64,000 bases of DNA, from assembly GCF_001553545.1 (NCBI RefSeq), contig NZ_CP014227.1, positions 1,718,501 through 1,782,500 on the forward strand. The letters run 5' to 3'. The notes under the pieces are model-generated. The model ran no database searches, had not been told where the DNA came from, and saw nothing but the letters and a program-made list of their open reading frames with translations. The stretch comes from Capnocytophaga haemolytica. Its GTDB lineage: Bacteria; Bacteroidota; Bacteroidia; Flavobacteriales; Flavobacteriaceae. Shown here in pieces: positions 16,091-23,787 of this stretch. Every line of letters starts with the position of its first letter. Positions within the stretch are counted from its first letter, which is position 1. A program made the translations under genes and the position numbers.

Positions 16091-16459
16091 ATGTTAAGCC
16101 GTATAGTATACAATCCTTTAAAAGTCAAAATTGCCACAGGGCAACTCTCTTATGGTGGTGGTATTAGTTTAGATGCTGGCATCTGTGTAGGGGTGTATTT
16201 TGTTCCTACCAAAGACCCTGAAGCTGATTTTGACATCAATATTGAAGTGAAGACTTCACAAGGGGATATAATCCTCAATGGTACCGATTACCGCGATTAC
16301 ACTCACAAACAAGGTGGGTATTTCAACGGTATGAAGCCCGTAGGGTTCCCCAGCAAGCCTACGCGCTTTGAGGTAAGTGTCACCGCTGAGCAAGCCCTTA
16401 CCAAAGACTTTGCGGGACAACTCATTTTTGTGGTTGAACGCGAAAAAGAAGACGAGTAA
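16091..16459 (+). CDS. Beta-rich structural candidate (122 aa)
   Basis: A soluble protein dominated by strand-like segments (SLDAGICVGVYFVPT, FDINIEVKTS, RFEVSVTAEQ, GQLIFVVERE). Its length and composition fit a small beta-sandwich such as a penton or minor capsid protein. No family recognised. First gene after the internal terminator. Confidence 0.55.
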   Translation: MLSRIVYNPLKVKIATGQLSYGGGISLDAGICVGVYFVPTKDPEADFDINIEVKTSQGDIILNGTDYRDYTHKQGGYFNGMKPVGFPSKPTRFEVSVTAEQALTKDFAGQLIFVVEREKEDE

Positions 16460-16494
16460 GCAACTATTTTTCAATTAATTAAAAAATAATAAAG

Positions 16495-16800
16495 ATGCGA
16501 CGTATAGGTAAATTAGTAACCAAACTCATCACCCAAGACGAAATCCTTGACTTTTCAGAGAGTTCACAAGGCAACGGTGTGCTATCGCTGACCATTCAGA
16601 ATATAGGCAACGCTACCTTGATACTTGAAGACGGCTCAATGCAGGAAATCCTTCCCGATGATGCTTTTGTGGTAGAGTGTGATATCCCTATCATCAACCC
16701 CAGCGTAAGGGTGAGTTTCAAGCGTGAGGCAGGCAAAGATGACCGTAGGGCAGTGGTGCGATATATCTATGAAGTTTGCACCGAAAACATCGATGAATAG
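16495..16800 (+). CDS. Beta-rich structural candidate (101 aa)
   Basis: Soluble and strand-rich (VLSLTIQNIGNATLILEDG, FVVECDIPI, VRVSFKREAG), with the look of a small beta-sandwich. It lies directly behind the 122-residue beta protein and may partner it at capsid vertices. Function not demonstrated. Confidence 0.55.
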   Translation: MRRIGKLVTKLITQDEILDFSESSQGNGVLSLTIQNIGNATLILEDGSMQEILPDDAFVVECDIPIINPSVRVSFKREAGKDDRRAVVRYIYEVCTENIDE

Positions 16801-16803
16801 ATT

Positions 16804-17724
16804 ATGAATGAGTTAGATAAGTTAATAAAACGAATAACAGAGTTTTTAAGGCAGTCAGAAAGCAATGTGATAGCCGTTTCTTTCAATGGCAATCGCCTAT
16901 CCAAAGAAACGATGCCTAAATATCTCTTTACCCTCAACGATATTATCAAGAAATTCGGCGGGGTAGAAGAGATGTTAGACACATTGCCTGAATATGGTTT
17001 TGGCAATGGGACAAAGCTCGATATGAAACGCAAATACGGTCAAGGGGCAAGCCTCTCGCCGAAAGTTGTAGAAAGTATCGAATTGAACTTTTTTCCGCCA
17101 CAAGCCCCTGCTGAGGAACTACCAATGCAACAAGCAATGAACACGTACGGCAATACATCTCCCGATAAAATACCTTCACAAGCCAGCGGTACCGTGTCCC
17201 CAGCACCTACGGGGGCGGTGCCTATGGCAATGCAGGTTCCTATGTCGATGGGATACCCTAACGTAGGGCTTGGGTACACCCCAGTGCCTAATGAGGAATG
17301 GGTAACTCAGAAAGTAAAAGGAGAGCGTTACGAAGATCTCAAAAGGGATTATGACCGCCTACAAGGTGAAAACCTCGATTTGCGCAAGCAAATTCTTCAC
17401 TTGGAGCAAGAAAAGGGCAGTTTGAAAACACAGTTAGATACCGCAGAACTGCGGGCTGACCTAAATTTAAAGACTGAGTTACTCAATAAGAAAGGGTTCT
17501 ATGAAAGCCCTGCCTTTGAGAAGATAACTGAAGCGTTAGGCGCTGTAGCTCCAATGATAGCAGAAAAGTATATGGCATCGAGTGCGCCAGTGACTGCCTT
17601 AGCAGCTCCTGAACTCTCAGAGGTTAAAAAAACCTTTATTGCTATCATTAGCGACCCAGAAATTTCTGATGAAAAGGTAAACGAGTTATACGAACAATTA
17701 ACGAATGAACAACAGTATGAGTAA
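16804..17724 (+). CDS. Pro/Met-rich coiled-coil protein (306 aa)
   Basis: A helical N-terminal third, a flexible Pro/Ala/Met-rich middle (about 95-160), then a strong coiled coil (about 170-225, LDLRKQILHLEQEKGSLKTQ) and a helical tail. No membrane segment, unlike most neighbours, so it may be an assembly or scaffolding protein or a soluble particle component. It overlaps the next gene by 20 bases. Confidence 0.6.
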   Translation: MNELDKLIKRITEFLRQSESNVIAVSFNGNRLSKETMPKYLFTLNDIIKKFGGVEEMLDTLPEYGFGNGTKLDMKRKYGQGASLSPKVVESIELNFFPPQAPAEELPMQQAMNTYGNTSPDKIPSQASGTVSPAPTGAVPMAMQVPMSMGYPNVGLGYTPVPNEEWVTQKVKGERYEDLKRDYDRLQGENLDLRKQILHLEQEKGSLKTQLDTAELRADLNLKTELLNKKGFYESPAFEKITEALGAVAPMIAEKYMASSAPVTALAAPELSEVKKTFIAIISDPEISDEKVNELYEQLTNEQQYE

Positions 17725-17887
17725 AGCAAAATACACCAAGGAAGAGGCCCTGCAAAAGCTCGCACAGCTCGATGAAAAGACGTTGAGCCGTTTGGCTGAG
17801 ATTTCTGATAACTCAAAAGCAAGGAGTTATTTCAGCAATGACATTCAGTTCGCGCTCCTCAAGGGATACCTTGCTATAAAAAAGTAA
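17717..17887 (+). CDS. Small helical protein (56 aa)
   Basis: MSKAKYTKEEALQKLAQLDE is followed by a second helix and the end LAIKK. The frame is open to an ATG at 17705; 17717 gives the shorter overlap with the previous gene. Soluble and charged. Unknown function. Confidence 0.5.
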   Translation: MSKAKYTKEEALQKLAQLDEKTLSRLAEISDNSKARSYFSNDIQFALLKGYLAIKK

Positions 17888-17893
17888 TACACA

Positions 17894-18421
17894 ATGACCG
17901 ATAAGCCCACAACCACCACAAAGACGCAAAACGCGCTATCCTTTATTGCAAAGAACAAAATGACAATTCTTGTAAGTGCTGCTGTACTTGCGGGTGTATT
18001 TGTCGTATACAAAGTTGCCAAGCGCTTTGCTGGCAGTGATGACGATGACCACGTAAAGGGCACTGGTAGCGACTTAGATAAAAGCAAAGCTACCATCACC
18101 GAAGCGCAATCAAAAAACTATGCTGAGCAACTTTTAGACGCGATGAATGCCGCTTATCCATTGTGGGGCACTGATGAAAAAACCATTTTAGCAGTGTTCA
18201 ACCAGCTGAAAAACAAACACGACTTTCTGATGGTGTACCACGCTTTCGGTTTACGTGATTACAATGGCTATAACTCACCGCCTAAAAGTTTTTGGAAGTA
18301 CTTAGATGTATACCAAAAGCGCGATTTGGTCTATTGGCTCAAGTCCGAGTTAAGCCCTTCCGATGGCGAGGTATACAAACGGGTTAAAAAGGTTGTCGAA
18401 GGTTCAGGGTTCACATTTTAA
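17894..18421 (+). CDS. Membrane protein with an annexin-like repeat (175 aa)
   Basis: One membrane helix at residues 23-43, an acidic linker (SDDDDH near 48), then residues 76-154, which match the annexin-repeat pattern: helix, WGTDEKTILAVFNQL, a middle stretch, then the closing helix RDLVYWLKSELS. Annexin repeats bind calcium-loaded phospholipid; here there is a single repeat on a membrane anchor, consistent with a role at the virion or host membrane. The similarity is recognised by eye and needs a profile test. Confidence 0.6.
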   Translation: MTDKPTTTTKTQNALSFIAKNKMTILVSAAVLAGVFVVYKVAKRFAGSDDDDHVKGTGSDLDKSKATITEAQSKNYAEQLLDAMNAAYPLWGTDEKTILAVFNQLKNKHDFLMVYHAFGLRDYNGYNSPPKSFWKYLDVYQKRDLVYWLKSELSPSDGEVYKRVKKVVEGSGFTF

Positions 18422-18432
18422 CACATAAAGCA

Positions 18433-19005
18433 ATGAAAAGAAGCATTTTACAAAAAACATATTACAGGCTTGGCGTTCCTATTGTCCAAGAGGTAAAGCC
18501 CTCAGTGATTGATGAGTGTAAGGCTTGTAAGAAAAAGGCGTTACAATCGGGGGTTATCACCTCATACCTACTCGATGAGAGTGGGCAACCTGTACTAAAC
18601 GCGCACATTATCAACTTGAACAGCCCTAAGAACAGCACCACTACAGGGCTTGATGGTAAGTTCACGCTCAGGGCAAACCCCACTGACAACATCAAGATAA
18701 CGCACGTTTCAGGGGAACAAGTTACGGTAAAGGCGGGCAGTATTCCTCAGCGAATGACCTTTAAAACAGGGTTCCAGCTCGACGGTATCACCCTCACCCC
18801 TAAAACCCCCAGCACACCAAATACACCTGCTGGGCCAAAGGCTCCTGAAAAGGAGATAAAACCACGACAAACGCAGGTACAGGTAAGTCCTAACCTCAAC
18901 GATAAAGCCGATACCTCTAAAAAGTGGTTGTGGCTGGCACTTATCGTATTGGGCGTCGGTGTAGGACTTTATTTGTTTAACAGAAGTAGTAACCCAAAAG
19001 CATAA
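18433..19005 (+). CDS. Carboxypeptidase-regulatory-like beta domain with C-terminal anchor (190 aa)
   Basis: Residues about 35-100 show the CarboxypepD_reg-like pattern (VITSYLLDESGQPVLNAHI, then TTGLDGKFTLRA and a closing ITHVSGEQV), the seven-strand domain often found at the start of Bacteroidota surface proteins. A Pro/Thr-rich linker (125-160) leads to a membrane helix (about 163-181) and a short end. Probably a surface-displayed spike or adhesion domain on the particle membrane (inference). Confidence 0.68.
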   Translation: MKRSILQKTYYRLGVPIVQEVKPSVIDECKACKKKALQSGVITSYLLDESGQPVLNAHIINLNSPKNSTTTGLDGKFTLRANPTDNIKITHVSGEQVTVKAGSIPQRMTFKTGFQLDGITLTPKTPSTPNTPAGPKAPEKEIKPRQTQVQVSPNLNDKADTSKKWLWLALIVLGVGVGLYLFNRSSNPKA

Positions 19006-19009
19006 TACA

Positions 19010-19543
19010 ATGGTAGGAGTAAAAAAAGCGCAAGTAACAAACAACAGTGGAGGAACCTCTACTAACAATAGAGGCGTTAAAGATTTTAAAATAGAACCTT
19101 TTGGTAGCAACCAATATAAAGCAACTATTATTCTTGAAAGTAGTGAGGAACTCACTGCCTATTTCACAGATAATACAGGCGGTAATGTTCCACAGCCAAA
19201 TGATGAAAATCCTGTTGTAGGTTTTTATAAAACAGAAGAGGCTAATGGGAGTACAACACTGCATATTGAGCTTAAAGATGGAACTAACTTTGAAGTAACA
19301 CTACCTATTGAACAAAAAGATTACATTTTTAATGGTAGTGGTAATGAGAATATAAATTTAGATGATTACAGAACATCATCCTCAAGAATGGTGTTTTATA
19401 AGTTTGGAGGGGAGATAACTTTTTATTCTAACAATTACCCTGTACACGGAAAAACTAATCTTACAGGAGCCGAAGGTAGTTATGCAGTAGTAGTGTTTGA
19501 TAAAGGCCTTCAAGGGTTTTACATCTCAGTCGTAAACCTATAA
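19010..19543 (+). CDS. Beta-rich candidate receptor-binding or spike protein (177 aa)
   Basis: Soluble, with a Gly/Ser/Asn-rich opening and strands throughout (YKATIILESSEELTAYF, TTLHIELKDGTNFEVTLPI, YAVVVFDKGLQGFYISVV). No lysine-flanked anchor. Base composition is more AT-rich than the surrounding genes, as often seen in exchangeable host-recognition genes. No family recognised. Confidence 0.5.
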   Translation: MVGVKKAQVTNNSGGTSTNNRGVKDFKIEPFGSNQYKATIILESSEELTAYFTDNTGGNVPQPNDENPVVGFYKTEEANGSTTLHIELKDGTNFEVTLPIEQKDYIFNGSGNENINLDDYRTSSSRMVFYKFGGEITFYSNNYPVHGKTNLTGAEGSYAVVVFDKGLQGFYISVVNL

Positions 19544-19553
19544 TATTAAAACA

Positions 19554-19808
19554 ATGAATATAAGCACAATGGAAATTATTATTAGCCTTATTTCCACCCT
19601 CGTCGGGGGTGGTATCATCGGCATTTTTGTCGAAAAACGTAAACGCAAAGCAGAAGTTCTTGAACTCATCGAAGCCTCGTACGAAAAATACGTACAAACC
19701 CACGAAAAGGAGTACGAAAACCTAAAAACTCGCGTCCAAGAACTCGAAGATGAGAATAGAGCACTCAAGGAACAGCTCGATATACTCAAAGCAAGTTTAA
19801 ACCGCTAA
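19554..19808 (+). CDS. N-anchored coiled-coil protein, possible holin or lysis accessory (84 aa)
   Basis: One membrane helix (residues 7-26, IIISLISTLVGGGIIGIFV) followed by KRKRK and a long coiled coil (about 45-80, LKTRVQELEDENRALKEQL). It opens the lysis region, directly before the M15 peptidase. Size and topology fit a holin or an envelope-stress accessory. No family recognised with certainty. Confidence 0.5.
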   Translation: MNISTMEIIISLISTLVGGGIIGIFVEKRKRKAEVLELIEASYEKYVQTHEKEYENLKTRVQELEDENRALKEQLDILKASLNR

Positions 19809-19821
19809 ATAACAAAGCCCT

Positions 19822-20301
19822 ATGCAACTTACAAAAGATTTCACCCTCGAAGAATTTGCCTGCCACGACAAAGCTCGTACTCCCGTACCCACGCAATACG
19901 TGGCTAATGTGAAGAGAGTAGCACAGAGCCTTCAAGTTCTGCGCGACTATCTTAAAAAGCCTATCGTTATCAACAGCGGCTACCGTACCGAAGAGCACAA
20001 TAAAGCCGTTGGTGGCTCGCCCAACAGCCAGCATAAGGTAGGAAAAGCTGCCGATATATGTGTCGAAGGAATGACCCCTTACCAATTGCATCAAACCATC
20101 GAGCGCCTCATCGCAGAAGGTAAAATGCAACAAGGTGGACTTGGTCTGTACAACAACTTTGTTCACTACGACATTCGAGGTGTAAAAACCCGTTGGGACA
20201 ACCGCCGCCAAAAGTTAGCACAGGCCTCCCTTGCAGGGCAGCTACTCATCATTGCTGCCATCGTAGGTTCAGCCCTGTACATCTATTTACAAACTAAGTA
20301 A
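19822..20301 (+). CDS. M15-family peptidoglycan peptidase with C-terminal membrane anchor (159 aa)
   Basis: The D,D-peptidase/VanY fold is shown by SGYRTEEHN at 52-60, the zinc ligands H71 (SQHKVGKAAD, with D78) and H115 (NFVHYDIRG). It cuts peptide stems of peptidoglycan. Unusually for an endolysin, it ends with a membrane helix (about 138-156, LLIIAAIVGSALYIYL), so it may be tethered in a membrane or virion rather than freely released. Confidence 0.88.
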   Translation: MQLTKDFTLEEFACHDKARTPVPTQYVANVKRVAQSLQVLRDYLKKPIVINSGYRTEEHNKAVGGSPNSQHKVGKAADICVEGMTPYQLHQTIERLIAEGKMQQGGLGLYNNFVHYDIRGVKTRWDNRRQKLAQASLAGQLLIIAAIVGSALYIYLQTK

Positions 20302-20313
20302 ATCAAGTAAATT

Positions 20314-20475
20314 ATGTTATTAGTATACCAAATAGGCGTTGATATATTAGGCTTCCCAATTTATGTAGAGCATATTTATATAAATGAATATGTAAGACAA
20401 TCATCAGGGAGATTGTATAACGGACGTCGCGAAAAAAGACAAGCTCTAATCTCACAAATCGTTAAACAATATTAA
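20314..20475 (+). CDS. Small basic protein (53 aa)
   Basis: Translation from the ATG at 20314 gives MLLVYQIGVDILGFPIYVEH, then a basic tail rich in Arg and Tyr. A weakly hydrophobic N-terminus and positively charged end. It fits exactly between the M15 peptidase and the spanin-like gene with the same 5-13 base spacing as its neighbours, which is the main reason for calling it. Confidence 0.5.
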   Translation: MLLVYQIGVDILGFPIYVEHIYINEYVRQSSGRLYNGRREKRQALISQIVKQY

Positions 20476-20479
20476 GGCA

Positions 20480-20983
20480 ATGAAAAAGATGTTATTTCTC
20501 ATACTGTTAATAAGCCTAAGCGCCTGCGGTCTCTTTAAGCACAAGCCCACTACTGAAAGCTCACAGCTCAAATCTGTAAGCTCAGTAGATACCGTATACA
20601 TTGAGCGCACCGCCCGCACAGTGGACACTGTCAAAATCACCGTGCCCGTAGTCCATACGCTGCGTCCTGACTGCGACAGCCTCTGTCAGAAAGAACTCGA
20701 ACTCACCTTGCAGCAACTGGCATTCACTCGTCGCAGCGGTAACAACGCCGCGGGCTTCTATTACGATGCCTACAAAAAGCAACTCGTCGCCTATGCCGCG
20801 CTCGATAGCACCCTAAACGTATACAAAGCAAAGCACCATAAAGAAATAAGTACCGTTACAACTACTGTCACCATAAAGGAACGCTACACCCCACGCCTTA
20901 CCAAAATATTCGCTTGGATAGGCGCCTTAGCCTTGATAATAGCAATTCTATATATCGTATTCAAAATAAAAGTCAAACTGTAA
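20480..20983 (+). CDS. Unimolecular-spanin-like lipoprotein (167 aa)
   Basis: The N-terminal signal ends in lipobox LSAC with Cys16, so lipidation and outer-membrane anchoring are expected. A periplasmic segment follows, and the C-terminus has a membrane helix (about 143-161, WIGALALIIAILYIVF) with a basic end. A lipobox at one end and a transmembrane helix at the other is the defining layout of one-piece spanins, which fuse inner and outer membranes at lysis. It lies between two cell-wall hydrolases. Sequence similarity to known spanins was not tested. Confidence 0.65.
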   Translation: MKKMLFLILLISLSACGLFKHKPTTESSQLKSVSSVDTVYIERTARTVDTVKITVPVVHTLRPDCDSLCQKELELTLQQLAFTRRSGNNAAGFYYDAYKKQLVAYAALDSTLNVYKAKHHKEISTVTTTVTIKERYTPRLTKIFAWIGALALIIAILYIVFKIKVKL

Positions 20984-21011
20984 ATCGCTGACGGTCGCAC
21001 CGTCTAAAGAA

Positions 21012-21578
21012 ATGAAAATAAAACCAATATATCTAATACTCGGCGGTCTTGCTGTAGGGGCTATTGCTCTAATGAGCTTTACCAAGACCACACAGACACA
21101 ACTGGCTAAAATCTTTGAGAAGATGCGCCTAAAAATCACAGGTGTGCGCAATGTTGGCATACGCGGCGGCAACCTCGAAGCTAATATTGACCTTACCCTA
21201 CAAAATACTACCTCGCAACACGTAGACTTGTCCAGCGGGGGCACTATCAAGGGCAAGGCTTATCGTATCTATCGCAACGCCAATTTCATTGCTGGCGGTT
21301 CGCTCAACAACCTATCGGCTATTGACCTAAGCGCAGGCAATCAATTCACCTTTAAGAACATCAGCGTCGAAATCCCTCTTATCCAATTAGGACAAGAAGC
21401 CCTCGACTTGTTGGGCGGTTTTAGTTCCTTGAAGATGTTCATACAGCAAGATGGTGTAAAGCGCCTTGTCGATAAAGCAAAAAGTATTGACTTCTACAAA
21501 TACATCAACGAGTTGGTTTATGAGATTGATGTAGAAGCCTTCGGACAAACATTCACATTCAAACAAACCGTAGCCTAA
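21012..21578 (+). CDS. LEA14/WHy-like beta domain on an N-terminal anchor (188 aa)
   Basis: A membrane helix at residues 5-23, then a LEA-type-2-like beta-sandwich (about 38-185): NLEANIDLTLQNTTSQHVDL and a later FTFKNISVEIPL are typical of this fold. The domain occurs in bacterial envelope proteins and in some phages. It shares one base with the lysozyme gene (TAATG), implying coupled translation. Role unknown; surface or periplasm-facing by topology. Confidence 0.62.
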   Translation: MKIKPIYLILGGLAVGAIALMSFTKTTQTQLAKIFEKMRLKITGVRNVGIRGGNLEANIDLTLQNTTSQHVDLSSGGTIKGKAYRIYRNANFIAGGSLNNLSAIDLSAGNQFTFKNISVEIPLIQLGQEALDLLGGFSSLKMFIQQDGVKRLVDKAKSIDFYKYINELVYEIDVEAFGQTFTFKQTVA

Positions 21579-22036
21579 TGACACTTTCAGAAAAAGGATT
21601 AAACTTTATCAAGCGCCACGAAGGATTTCGTTCCAAGCCCTACCTCGATGCTGTTGGCATTCCTACCATCGGCTACGGCTGTACGTTCTATCCTGACGGA
21701 CGCAAGGTAACGATGGCAGACAAGCCTATCACAGAGGCAGAAGCTACAACCTTGCTGCGCGCCCTTGTCGCTAAGTTCGAAGTAGTGATGCGCCGCCTTA
21801 TCAAGGTGCCACTCACCCAAAACCAATGGGACGCCCTCGTGTCCCTCTGTATGGCTATCGGTACAGGCAACTTTCAGCGCTCCTCTGTGTTGTCTTTGGT
21901 AAACAAAAATCCTAACGATGACGCCATTTATGACGCCTTCCTAAAACACAGCAGCACCAAAAAGGGCTATATGCAAGGCTTAGCCAACCGTCGCCACGAT
22001 GAGGCGACCCTTTACGGCGTAAAAAAAAAGCCCTAA
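21578..22036 (+). CDS. GH24 (T4-type) lysozyme (152 aa)
   Basis: A muramidase cutting the glycan chain of peptidoglycan. The catalytic region is intact: E15 in KRHEGFRSKPY, D24 and T30 in GIPTIGYGCTF. There is no signal peptide, so export needs a holin or another path. The frame ends in lysines and a proline inside an A9 tract that contains the slippery heptamer A AAA AAG; the -1 frame would add a membrane helix (see separate entry). Either both forms are made or a base was lost here. Confidence 0.92.
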   Translation: MTLSEKGLNFIKRHEGFRSKPYLDAVGIPTIGYGCTFYPDGRKVTMADKPITEAEATTLLRALVAKFEVVMRRLIKVPLTQNQWDALVSLCMAIGTGNFQRSSVLSLVNKNPNDDAIYDAFLKHSSTKKGYMQGLANRRHDEATLYGVKKKP

Positions 22037-22137
22037 TAACATTTGGCACTATTGCCCTCTTAGCCGCAGCTTATGGCGGCTATCAGCTATATAAAGAACG
22101 TAAAACAATAAAACAATGGATAAAAGCAAAAAATTAA
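22024..22137 (+). other. Possible -1 frameshift adding a membrane anchor to the lysozyme
   Basis: A AAA AAG at 22024-22030 is in the correct lysozyme frame. After a -1 slip, reading continues ALITFGTIALLAAAYGG and ends with a lysine-rich tail, stopping at 22135-22137. This encodes one membrane helix followed by positive residues, exactly the ending seen on most other late proteins. A 7-bp stem TAGCCGC/GCGGCTA lies at 22061-22082, farther downstream than a typical stimulator. A homopolymer sequencing error would look the same. Confidence 0.5.
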
Positions 22138-22655
22138 TCGTCGGTGCCCTACTCTTAGGCGGACTGTGGTGGTTTCTCAATAAAAAGAATGATGAGGAAC
22201 CCACTGCCCCCGCTGAGCCTAATACTACTCAGCCCGCAGGCAATACCATCACCCCACCCGCTGCCAACTCAGCAGCACAAGCTCCCCAGAGAGTAGCAGA
22301 AAATAAAGCCCCAAGCATTCAGTACGGAAATCCTTACCCTGAAATGGATTTACTCAACAAAAAAGTCTATTCAGCAGTTGAGGAGCTAAACCTCAACTTA
22401 CTAAAAGTGAAAACGATATTGGAGCCAAACCTAAAGCCGCGCCTAACGGTTACATCGTTTGATTACTATATACCAGTAAACCAGTACGTTCCTACCAATG
22501 AAAAATATCACTTTGAGGGTTATGGTAAAGAATTAGGTGTAGCAATACAGCGCAGAGAAGTATCTACTGGCAAAGTAGACTACCTTGTTAAGCTCAACAA
22601 CGGGTATCTTGCTTATGTCCCTAATACCTCAATAATGGCAAAGTTAAACAGTTAA
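22116..22655 (+). CDS. N-anchored protein with Pro-rich stalk (179 aa)
   Basis: A membrane helix at residues 6-20 (LIVGALLLGGLWWFL), then a Thr/Pro/Ala-rich stalk to about residue 65 and a folded C-terminal domain with a possible SH3-like ending (DYLVKLNNGYLAYVPN). Its start overlaps the putative -1 frame lysozyme extension by 22 bases. Resembles the next gene in plan, suggesting an old duplication. Function unknown. Confidence 0.6.
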   Translation: MDKSKKLIVGALLLGGLWWFLNKKNDEEPTAPAEPNTTQPAGNTITPPAANSAAQAPQRVAENKAPSIQYGNPYPEMDLLNKKVYSAVEELNLNLLKVKTILEPNLKPRLTVTSFDYYIPVNQYVPTNEKYHFEGYGKELGVAIQRREVSTGKVDYLVKLNNGYLAYVPNTSIMAKLNS

Positions 22656-22666
22656 AACAAAGCCCT

Positions 22667-23134
22667 ATGGATAAGAAACACAAAAAAATCATCATTGCAG
22701 GCGGCATTTTAGCCGTAGCTTTGGTATACCTCGTATTTAGCAACAAAAAACCGAAAAACGGCGCTAACAAAGCCGCTGATGATGGTTTTTTTGATGATAA
22801 GCCAAGTAGTAGCAATAAGCCTACCAAACCTGCAAATAAGGACAATTTCAACACTTCCAAGTTGCAGCCCCTACACAATCTGCTGAAAGGCACAAAGGTG
22901 TATTGTGGTGTGCCAAGCCTCGACCTGCAAAAGTACGTTTGGGACGATAAAACCAAAAAATGGAAAGCAACAGGTAAGCTCATCACTACCGTAAAGCAAG
23001 GGGGATTTATCGGAAAGGTCTATGCCTGTGTACAGTTCAACCCGCAAAGTCAGTTCTATATCGTAGATGTAGACACCTTTACCTTTGGGCATATCTTTAC
23101 CCGTGTATGGGATAACCAAATCATTCGCAAATAA
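22667..23134 (+). CDS. N-anchored protein with SH3-like C-terminal domain (155 aa)
   Basis: A membrane helix at about residues 5-23 (IIIAGGILAVALVYLVF), then a Lys/Asp/Asn-rich linker and a compact strand-rich domain (GTKVYCGVPSLDLQKYVW, then FIGKVYACVQF and FYIVDVDTF). The layout matches the preceding protein. A cell-wall-binding SH3-like role is possible but not proven. Confidence 0.6.
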   Translation: MDKKHKKIIIAGGILAVALVYLVFSNKKPKNGANKAADDGFFDDKPSSSNKPTKPANKDNFNTSKLQPLHNLLKGTKVYCGVPSLDLQKYVWDDKTKKWKATGKLITTVKQGGFIGKVYACVQFNPQSQFYIVDVDTFTFGHIFTRVWDNQIIRK

Positions 23135-23136
23135 CT

Positions 23137-23310
23137 ATGGAAAAGAAACGCAATATCGTCCCTTATGTAGCTGTGGCAGGCATTGCCGTATTGCTATACA
23201 CCCAGCGCAACAGCCGAAAGTGGTACACTCCTGTACTCTTTACCTTCGGAGCTACCGTTGCGGCGAACCTTATAACTCACGAACTGATAACCAAACGCAT
23301 TAAGCAATGA
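23137..23310 (+). CDS. Small membrane protein (57 aa)
   Basis: Translation from the ATG at 23137 gives MEKKRNIVPYVAVAGIAVLL, then a basic turn and a second hydrophobic stretch (YTPVLFTFGATVAANLI), ending KRIKQ. Two short membrane segments with lysine/arginine flanks. It overlaps the next gene by 4 bases (ATGA). Candidate holin or virion-membrane protein. Confidence 0.58.
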   Translation: MEKKRNIVPYVAVAGIAVLLYTQRNSRKWYTPVLFTFGATVAANLITHELITKRIKQ

Positions 23311-23534
23311 TAAACCTTAAAGGCATATACAACGGATACAGCAATTTAGCCAAAGCAAGTGTAAAGCTCAGTCGCGAGAACGTAGAGCGTGAAGCTACTC
23401 GGCGCCTGAACATCTGCCATCTTTGCCCTTTTAAGGAAAAACGCTTTGGTGTATACGTCTGCGGTGCTTGTGGTTGTCCATTAGCAGCCAAAGCCCGCCA
23501 AAACGACGACGTATGTAGTAACTGGATAAAATAA
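23307..23534 (+). CDS. Zinc-ribbon-like cysteine protein (75 aa)
   Basis: A helical N-terminal half, then six cysteines arranged as CHLCPF, VCGACGC and a final C (residues about 38-71), suggesting a zinc ribbon. Small proteins of this type, with CPF near the first pair, recur in phage genomes of Gram-positive and Bacteroidota hosts without known function. No membrane segment. Translationally coupled to the previous gene. Confidence 0.62.
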   Translation: MINLKGIYNGYSNLAKASVKLSRENVEREATRRLNICHLCPFKEKRFGVYVCGACGCPLAAKARQNDDVCSNWIK

Positions 23535-23554
23535 CATCATAAAATCATATCACA

Positions 23555-23776
23555 ATGGAAAAAGAAAAAGAAAGAAGCATCGCAAACCGAGTACTCCTAT
23601 ACGGAGAAGAACTCAACACACAGAGCACCCCAAGCGTAACCCAGCCAAGCACTACGGACATCGCTCCAAAGGCGCAGAGTGAAACCGACAAAATTATCGC
23701 TGAAGCCAAGAAGAAAGACACTTGGATAAAAGTAGGTATCGGTCTTTTGGCAGGATACATATTGTTTAAAAAGTAA
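23555..23776 (+). CDS. Small C-anchored protein (73 aa)
   Basis: A charged, Gln/Ser/Thr-rich soluble part followed by a membrane helix (about 55-71, IKVGIGLLAGYILF) and the end KK. A minimal example of the terminal-anchor-plus-lysines layout of this operon. Confidence 0.6.
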   Translation: MEKEKERSIANRVLLYGEELNTQSTPSVTQPSTTDIAPKAQSETDKIIAEAKKKDTWIKVGIGLLAGYILFKK

Positions 23777-23787
23777 TACCCAGCACG

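Noticed and set aside
19822..22036. Two hydrolases as proof of an ordinary tailed phage
   Set aside because: Endolysins occur in tailless phages too, and no tail or terminase gene supports a tailed particle.
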